NCBI GenBank assembly: GCA_902766305.1
Contig: CACXDE010000306.1
Location: 1-19,180, forward strand
Source of the DNA: an uncultured Ruminococcus sp.
GTDB lineage: Bacteria > Bacillota > Clostridia > Oscillospirales > Acutalibacteraceae
Reading direction: 5' to 3'
Length of the DNA: 19,180 nucleotides
Notes under the pieces: generated by a model
What the model saw: the letters and a program-made list of their open reading frames with translations, nothing else
The model's database searches: none
What the model was told of the DNA's origin: nothing
Position numbers and translations under genes: made by a program
Part shown: positions 14,099-19,180 of the stretch, one piece after another
Layout of the letters: each line of letters opens with the position of its first letter
How positions within the stretch are numbered: the stretch's first letter is position 1

Positions 14099-15061
14099 TT
14101 AGTATGAATAGCGTCCTCCTCCGATAAACTCACGTATAAGTGAATTATCAGGTATCAGTCCCTCATCTATATCTTCAAAACGCAGCAAGGCAGCACTGAG
14201 TCTGCGGACAAAATCATAATTGGGATCATCAGCTGCGAATGAATCCAGCAAAGGAACTGCATATTTTTTTAGTACGCAAGGCTCATATATGTGTATAGAG
14301 TTGACTGTAAAATCACTTTTATAGCGGTAAGGACGTATATATTTCCTTTCGCCGTCAACTACGCTGTCCCACATAGAGGCCATATACTCAGGAGAAACCT
14401 TCCTGAAATGATGATCACGAACAAGACGGCGTATAAACCTGATCTCTCTGTTTGTCAGTACGTATTCCTCATTGTCCTTTATTCCCTGCTTTACGGCTGT
14501 ATATACCTTCATGACCTTGGTCTTTGACTGACCCTCACTGAATATCGGATTAAGCGCATGGATGCCCTCCATTATAATAACAGAGTCCTCTCCAAGCGTA
14601 ATAGTCCTTGTCTTATCAGTTCTTCTGCTATGAGAAAAATCATACTGCGGAATTATACATTCTCCCGTAGTTACAAGCTTGTCAATACAGCTTTTAATAA
14701 GCGGTATGTCAAGAGCCTCAACTGATTCAAAATCCGGTCTGCCGTCAGGAAGCCTATTTACAAATTCAGCTCCAAGATAAAAATCATCCATTGAAATAAG
14801 CTGAACATCCACACCCTTTTTTACAAATTCATCGCACAGCTTTTTTGATGTCGTAGTTTTGCCGCTGCTTGAAGGACCTGAAAGAAGAACAACATGGCGG
14901 TGACTTCCGGAATCAAGTATCTGTCTTGATATCCATTCAAGATCATGAGTATACAGCTCTTCCGTCATTCTGACAAGAGAAGCGGCATCACTTTTCGCTT
15001 CCGAATTTATCCTGTTTATATCACAGGCATAACGGCGGTAAGTATTAAGATAATTCATCAT
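14099..15061 (-). CDS. Uridine kinase-like nucleoside kinase, P-loop domain only
   Basis: A P-loop kinase of the phosphoribulokinase/uridine kinase family. The Walker A motif is GPSSSGKT (62-69). The SMDDFYLG motif (about 94-101) supplies the catalytic Asp, with QYDFSHSRR and IIMEGIHALNP (Walker B region) downstream, then RFIRRLVRDHHFR. The 320 residues correspond to the C-terminal part of the roughly 550-residue nucleoside kinases of Clostridia, which carry an N-terminal TGS and threonyl-tRNA-synthetase-like region; that region is absent here. The open frame starts cleanly at 15061 with AGGTGAG 9 bases upstream, inside the hemZ end (17-base overlap), so this looks like a natural short form. 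Substrate (uridine or another nucleoside) is not determined by sequence alone. It is the last gene of the relA operon. Confidence 0.87.
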   Translation of the reverse strand: MMNYLNTYRRYACDINRINSEAKSDAASLVRMTEELYTHDLEWISRQILDSGSHRHVVLLSGPSSSGKTTTSKKLCDEFVKKGVDVQLISMDDFYLGAEFVNRLPDGRPDFESVEALDIPLIKSCIDKLVTTGECIIPQYDFSHSRRTDKTRTITLGEDSVIIMEGIHALNPIFSEGQSKTKVMKVYTAVKQGIKDNEEYVLTNREIRFIRRLVRDHHFRKVSPEYMASMWDSVVDGERKYIRPYRYKSDFTVNSIHIYEPCVLKKYAVPLLDSFAADDPNYDFVRRLSAALLRFEDIDEGLIPDNSLIREFIGGGRYSY

Positions 15062-16526
15062 AAAATATTCTCACCTGCTCTTTTCTTCTTATCATTTCGT
15101 CAAATCCGTTTATATATTCATATGGATACTTATAGTTAAATATTCTTGTCAGTGATTCTGTTCCGGGTACCTTAAGCTTTGTAACAGCCCCTGCGCCGCA
15201 TCCGATTATGGTATGAGTTTCGTCCATAACAAACACATTGTATATACCGTCATAGCCTTCCTTCGACCATCCGACATTTTCAAGATTTCCTTCCATTCTT
15301 GACTGTCTGTAGAGATAGTATGGATGATATCCGCTTTCAGTCAGCTTCTTTTCGCAGTAGTCAAGCATAGCGGCGGCATTTTCTCCGCTGTCTGTACCTA
15401 TTCCCTTTCCTTCAAGAGTAAGTCTTGAAGAACGCTTCAGCGCAAGTGTATGTACTGTTATGCTTTCAGGCGCAAGCTCACATATCCTGTCAAGAGTACT
15501 GATAAAGCTGTCTGTACTCTCAGTCGGAAGACCGGCGATAAGATCCATATTAATATGTCTGAACCCAATTTTTCTTGCCAGTTCATACGCTTTTATGGTT
15601 TCAGAGGCACTGTGTCTGCGTCCGATAACTCTAAGCACATCATCATTTAAAGTCTGAGGGTTAATGCTTATCCTGTCTATACCCTCACTATAAATTGCAT
15701 TAAGCTTTTCTTCATCTATAGTGTCCGGTCTGCCGGCTTCTACTGTAAATTCACGGCATGATGACATATCAAAGCTGTTTTTTATCAGCCGGATAAGTCT
15801 TGTTAGCTGACCTGCGCTTAAGGTTGTAGGCGTACCTCCGCCAATATATACACTTTCCAGTTGTAAAGTCTTTTCCTTTACAATTTCAGACGTAAAGGAA
15901 ATTTCTTTACACAGCAAGTCGAGATACGGCTCGATAAGCTTTCCTGCTCTTTCCACAGTTTGAGAAACAAACGAACAATAGGAACATCTTGAAGGACAAA
16001 AAGGAATAGATATGTATAAACTAAAGGAATCGTTTCTGCTTAGTGAAAGAATATTTCTTTCGTATTTTTCCGTAACTGCACTAAGCGCCGTTTTAGAAGG
16101 AGAGACCTTAAGCTTTTCTACAAAGTAATTTTTTGCATAATCTGCTCCGTACTGCTCTGTAAGCCTGCGAAACAGCTTTATAGGTCTTACACCGGTAAGA
16201 ATGCCCCAGGGTTGAGCTTTCCCCGTAAACCTGCACAGAAGCTCATAGAGACATACAGCCATTTCCCTCTCTGCATCTTTTTCAAATTCCTCATCGCTTT
16301 TTGTAACTCTTGTGTGCGTAACTTCGTCAAAGTCATCTATTGATACTCTGACATTTATCTCAGCATATGCCTCATTATCAGATGCTTTCATCCCTGTAAA
16401 GACAAAAAGCTTTACAGGTTTATTTTCCCATTCTTTCACAACTTCGATCTTTTCGTTGGGATAAAACAGCCTTACAAGATTCTCCATTTCATAGTGAAAT
16501 GAATGTCCGTCAATATAGATCGTCAT
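15045..16526 (-). CDS. hemZ: Radical SAM coproporphyrinogen dehydrogenase-like protein HemZ
   Basis: A radical S-adenosylmethionine enzyme of the HemZ/HemN group. The 4Fe-4S/SAM motif is CPSRCSYC (Cys177, Cys181, Cys184), followed by GGGTPT (229-234) and the NPQTLND stretch near 287. About 160 residues of a HemZ-specific N-terminal domain precede it, including WGILTGVRPIK, and the HemN-like C-terminal region (YYLYRQSRMEGNLENVGW) is complete. Length 493 matches HemZ. Members are annotated as oxygen-independent coproporphyrinogen III dehydrogenases, but many anaerobes that carry them lack a heme pathway, so the true substrate here is open. ATG at 16526; translation overlaps the preceding metallohydrolase gene by 17 bases and the kinase gene by 17. 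Confidence 0.92.
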   Translation of the reverse strand: MTIYIDGHSFHYEMENLVRLFYPNEKIEVVKEWENKPVKLFVFTGMKASDNEAYAEINVRVSIDDFDEVTHTRVTKSDEEFEKDAEREMAVCLYELLCRFTGKAQPWGILTGVRPIKLFRRLTEQYGADYAKNYFVEKLKVSPSKTALSAVTEKYERNILSLSRNDSFSLYISIPFCPSRCSYCSFVSQTVERAGKLIEPYLDLLCKEISFTSEIVKEKTLQLESVYIGGGTPTTLSAGQLTRLIRLIKNSFDMSSCREFTVEAGRPDTIDEEKLNAIYSEGIDRISINPQTLNDDVLRVIGRRHSASETIKAYELARKIGFRHINMDLIAGLPTESTDSFISTLDRICELAPESITVHTLALKRSSRLTLEGKGIGTDSGENAAAMLDYCEKKLTESGYHPYYLYRQSRMEGNLENVGWSKEGYDGIYNVFVMDETHTIIGCGAGAVTKLKVPGTESLTRIFNYKYPYEYINGFDEMIRRKEQVRIFYDELS

Positions 16527-17163
16527 ATGTTATATTCCCCATAGCATAATTATATTTTCTCTCAAAATCAAGGGTAGTAGCATTCCCGTGACCGCAGTAC
16601 AATTTCAGATTCCCTTCCAGCCCGGCAATTCTTTTAGCCGAATCCAGCATATCCATACTGCTTCCGGTAGGAAAATCCATGCGTCCGGTAGTACCGCTCA
16701 TTATTGTATCCCCTGTAAAGAGCATATCCTCAAATCTGTAGCATACTCCGCCTCTTGTATGTCCGGGGGTTTCCATTACGGAAATCGTCTTGTTTCCAAA
16801 CGGCAATACACTATCCTCGTTTACGGTTATATCCGCATCGAAATGCTCAACATAAGTACCCGGGAAATGTCCGGCAAGATTCAATAAATCATTATTTGTG
16901 AAAGGACTGTCCCCTTCTCCGATCACTATCTTTACATCCGGATATTTTCTTTTCACAGCCGCTGCTGCGCCTATATGATCAAAATGTCCGTGAGTAAGCA
17001 ATATATACTTAAATCTGTCAGCACCGAAGCTGTCTATACTTTTTTCAGCCTGCAAACACTCTGCACCCGTATCCACAGCAAAGCACAATCCCTGTTCATC
17101 ATCAAAAACAAGGTACAAATTCGCCATAAGCTCTCCTACAGGATAGCATTCAACCTTTATCAT
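16510..17163 (-). CDS. MBL-fold metallohydrolase, glyoxalase II-like
   Basis: A soluble metallo-beta-lactamase-fold hydrolase of 217 residues. The dinuclear metal site is complete: THGHFDHIG (HxHxDH), ETPGHTRGG, the bridging Asp in FTGDTI, and the last His in CGHGNATT. It resembles the short YcbL/glyoxalase II-like subgroup, without the C-terminal substrate domain of classical GloB. It may therefore act on small thioesters, which is an inference. The start was set at the ATG at 17163 (AAGGTG 6 bases upstream); a GTG three codons earlier is possible. It sits between dtd and hemZ, an order also found in other Clostridia. Confidence 0.92.
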   Translation of the reverse strand: MIKVECYPVGELMANLYLVFDDEQGLCFAVDTGAECLQAEKSIDSFGADRFKYILLTHGHFDHIGAAAAVKRKYPDVKIVIGEGDSPFTNNDLLNLAGHFPGTYVEHFDADITVNEDSVLPFGNKTISVMETPGHTRGGVCYRFEDMLFTGDTIMSGTTGRMDFPTGSSMDMLDSAKRIAGLEGNLKLYCGHGNATTLDFERKYNYAMGNITYDDLY

Positions 17164-17198
17164 TTTGTACACCTTCTGTTCCGGTTTCGTTTAGTCTA

Positions 17199-17651
17199 TT
17201 ATGCAAGATCCTTCGTATCTATAATTATCGTTACAGGACCGTCATTCATAAGACTGACTTTCATATCTGCGCCGAAAATACCCTTTTCGACCTTTGAAAT
17301 ACCGTTTTTCTTCATTCTTTCACAGAAATACTCATACAGAGGCTCAGCTGTTTCAGGTCTTGCAGCCGCTTCAAAATTCGGACGCCGTCCCTTCCGGCAG
17401 TTAGCGCAGAGCGTAAAGTTTGAAACAACCAATACCTCTCCGCCAACATCCGCAAGAGAAAGATTCATTTTATCATTTTCATCAGTAAAAACTCTGAGAC
17501 CGGCTATTTTGTCACAAAGCTTGTCCGCCTGTTTCTCTGCATCTCCGTTTTCAACACCTAAAAGAATAAGAAAACCGTTTTTGATCTCACCTGTAACAGC
17601 TTCATCAACTGTTACGCTGCATGATGATACCCGTTGTATTACTGCTTTCAT
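17199..17651 (-). CDS. dtd: D-aminoacyl-tRNA deacylase
   Basis: Hydrolyses D-amino acids (and glycine mischarged on tRNA-Ala) from tRNA, protecting translation. The 150-residue length and fold pattern are standard: MKAVIQRVSSCSVTV, GFLILLGVENGD, and the two active-site motifs. The cross-subunit Gly-cisPro motif is intact (NDGPVTIIID). The other signature is usually SQFTL but reads SNFTL here, followed by the expected CRKGRRPNF. The ribosome site before the ATG at 17651 is weak (GGTAGAA). It is 26 bases after relA, an arrangement conserved in many Firmicutes, and 35 bases before the MBL hydrolase gene. Confidence 0.95.
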   Translation of the reverse strand: MKAVIQRVSSCSVTVDEAVTGEIKNGFLILLGVENGDAEKQADKLCDKIAGLRVFTDENDKMNLSLADVGGEVLVVSNFTLCANCRKGRRPNFEAAARPETAEPLYEYFCERMKKNGISKVEKGIFGADMKVSLMNDGPVTIIIDTKDLA

Positions 17652-17677
17652 ATCGTTCTACCGCAGATACTATGCGG

Positions 17678-19045
17678 TCAGTTCCTCCCTATTGAAATAA
17701 TGCCGCTGACGCCGTTCAGCCTGCTGATAACCATTTTAAGATGATTTATACCGTTTACTGTAAGACTTACTTCAATCATAGCAATACCGTTCTTTCCTTC
17801 TCTTGAATTAAGAGTATGGATAAACAAGTGCATTGCTGTAAGCTGATTTGTAATATCTGCAAGCAGACCAGTTCTGTCCGAAGCCGTTATCTGAAGATTA
17901 GCCTTGAAGGTTTCATTTGTTATATTATCCGCCCACTGGGCATTTACCCATCTTTCCGGTTCAGCCGCCTTTGTAAGATCCAAAGGCACATTGGAACAAT
18001 ATCTTTTGTGTATCGACACACCGTATCCTCTTGTTATAAAGCCTATTATGTCATCGCCCGGCAGAGGGTTACAGCACCTTGAATATTTTACAAGACAGTC
18101 ATCCATACCATCTACTATAACTCCGCTGCTTACCTTTTTCTTGGCAACAGGTTCTTTTACAATCAATGCCGTCTGCTGAACATCAGAATACTTTTTGAAA
18201 TAATCCTCTTTTATCTTAGGCAGGATTCTCCACAGCTGTATACCGCCGTAACCTATAGACGCATAAAAATCATCCAGAGTATTACAGTTCTGTCTGTGCA
18301 TAACATCAGAAAGAAACTCCGGCAGATCCTTTTCCGGAACCTGTATACTAAGTCTCTTGAACTCTGCTTCAAGCTGAGTTTTTCCTTCTGCTATATTTTC
18401 ATCACGTTTTTCACGCTTGAACCAGAGTCTTATCTTGCTTCTTGCTTCACTTGTCTTTACAATATTCAGCCAGTCACGCTTAGGTCCGCCGGGCTCTTTA
18501 CTGGTCATTATCTCTACTATCTCGCCTGTAGCAACCTTATAGTCAATAGGAACTATACGTTTATCTACCTTTGCTCCGACCATTCTGTTGCCGACCTCTG
18601 TGTGTATAGCATAAGCAACGTCTATTACTGTCGCTCCCATAGGAAGGCTGAGTACATCACCCTTCGGTGTGAATACAAAAACCTCCTCGGGAATAAGATC
18701 CATCTTTATAGTACGGACTATATCAGTAGAATCATTGTCATTCTGATTCTCAAGTACCTTTCTTATCCACGCAAGTCTGTCATCAAGAGTGTTTTTCTTC
18801 GTTATGCCTTCCTTATATTTCCAGTGTGCAGCAATACCGTATTCAGCCGTGTAGTGCATTTCCCATGTACGTATCTGTATTTCAAAAGGAATACCTTCCT
18901 TACCGATAACTGTAGTGTGCAAAGACTGATACATATTAGGCTTAGGAGTAGATATGTAGTCCTTGAACCTGTTAGGAAGAGGCTTGAATACATCATGAAC
19001 TACTCCAAGTACGTTATAGCAATCCGCCACACTGTCAACAATAAG
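17678..19045 (-). CDS. relA: (p)ppGpp synthetase/hydrolase RelA, N-terminus missing at a rearranged edge
   Basis: Makes and degrades the alarmone (p)ppGpp in the stringent response. The visible 455 residues contain the second half of the synthetase domain ([45 protein letters not shown]), the TGS domain (about 120-185), a helical region, the Cys-rich zinc-finger region ([13 protein letters not shown], about 322-355) and a C-terminal ACT domain (about 375-455) ending at IGRN. Full-length Rel is about 730-740 residues, so the HD hydrolase domain and the start of the synthetase are missing. The GTG at 19030 is not a start: the family sequence [11 protein letters not shown] continues upstream to about 19045, after which homology is lost and a stop follows at 19100-19102. 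The break coincides with an inverted fragment of another relA. It is the first visible gene of the dtd-hemZ operon. Confidence 0.95.
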   Translation of the reverse strand, partial: LIVDSVADCYNVLGVVHDVFKPLPNRFKDYISTPKPNMYQSLHTTVIGKEGIPFEIQIRTWEMHYTAEYGIAAHWKYKEGITKKNTLDDRLAWIRKVLENQNDNDSTDIVRTIKMDLIPEEVFVFTPKGDVLSLPMGATVIDVAYAIHTEVGNRMVGAKVDKRIVPIDYKVATGEIVEIMTSKEPGGPKRDWLNIVKTSEARSKIRLWFKREKRDENIAEGKTQLEAEFKRLSIQVPEKDLPEFLSDVMHRQNCNTLDDFYASIGYGGIQLWRILPKIKEDYFKKYSDVQQTALIVKEPVAKKKVSSGVIVDGMDDCLVKYSRCCNPLPGDDIIGFITRGYGVSIHKRYCSNVPLDLTKAAEPERWVNAQWADNITNETFKANLQITASDRTGLLADITNQLTAMHLFIHTLNSREGKNGIAMIEVSLTVNGINHLKMVISRLNGVSGIISIGRN

Positions 19046-19180
19046 ATGGTTCCGAACGACTATATAATTCAGAATGGCGATCAGATAGAGATTATAACAT
19101 CAGCCAATTCTAAAGGACCATCTCTTGACTGGCTGAAGATAGTAAAGACCACTCAGGCGAAGAACAAGATAAATCAATGG
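19034..19180 (+). CDS. Fragment of a second RelA-like protein (TGS region), inverted
   Basis: The plus strand reads 49 open codons to the window edge: [20 protein letters not shown]..., then [22 protein letters not shown]. This is the end of the TGS domain and the linker after it in Rel proteins. By my ungapped alignment it matches the same segment of the leftward relA at 23 of 49 residues, so it is a homologue and not a copy of that gene. There is no start codon or upstream TGS half: the homology begins at the junction with the other relA, and an ATG at 19046 is merely internal. It continues beyond the window. It could be a genuine second Rel gene cut by an inversion, or foreign sequence joined by an assembly or amplification artefact. 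Confidence 0.8.

Noticed and set aside
19028..19030. GTG at 19030 as the start of relA
   Set aside because: It lies inside the conserved [10 protein letters not shown] segment of the synthetase domain; a real start would be about 280 codons upstream, beyond the rearranged junction.

Overview
The window reads as a chromosomal stretch of a low-GC, spore-forming Gram-positive anaerobe of the class Clostridia, most like Ruminococcus and its Oscillospirales relatives. The evidence is the conserved Firmicutes block spoVB-mazG-hup-rqcP-yabP-yabQ-divIC-yabR, the relA-dtd-metallohydrolase-hemZ-nucleoside kinase run, a DUF4364 protein, strong GGAGG-type ribosome sites and AT-rich gaps with sigma-A-like promoters. 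The genus is an inference from gene content only. I see no tRNA, rRNA, CRISPR array, insertion sequence or prophage.

Layout. 1-151 is non-coding and holds an imperfect direct repeat and short hairpins. 152-1650 (minus) has a DacF-type D-Ala-D-Ala carboxypeptidase and a 56-residue 2[4Fe-4S] ferredoxin, each apparently its own unit. 1923-3788 (plus) encodes a large secreted protein with about four Ig-like repeats and a C-terminal CAP/SCP domain. 3848-5233 (minus) is hisH-hisF, the two subunits of imidazole glycerol phosphate synthase, without other his genes. 5465-6431 (plus) is a two-gene unit: a DUF4364 protein and an overlapping unrecognised 125-residue protein. 6594-7133 (minus) is the long-form hibernation factor HPF.

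7296-13923 (minus) is the sporulation, translation-quality and division block. In transcription order it runs: zinc-ribbon protein, SpoVB flippase, MazG, HU, terminator, RqcP (S4 domain), YabP, YabQ, DivIC, an S1-domain YabR protein, terminator, amidohydrolase. Internal promoters can be proposed for yabP (a SigE-like pair) and divIC (sigma-A-like). 14099-19045 (minus) is a tightly packed operon: relA, dtd, an MBL-fold hydrolase, hemZ and a uridine-kinase-like protein. The last three overlap by 17 bases each.

The most notable anomaly is at the right edge. relA runs leftward and is normal up to the middle of its synthetase domain. At about 19034-19045 it abuts, head-on, a plus-strand fragment of a different RelA (TGS-domain region, 49 codons to the window end). 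The two share a 12-base stretch at the junction. This is either a chimeric assembly or amplification join, or a real inversion involving a second relA. Apart from that the window is mostly core genome, and I do not see a convincing new multi-gene system in it.
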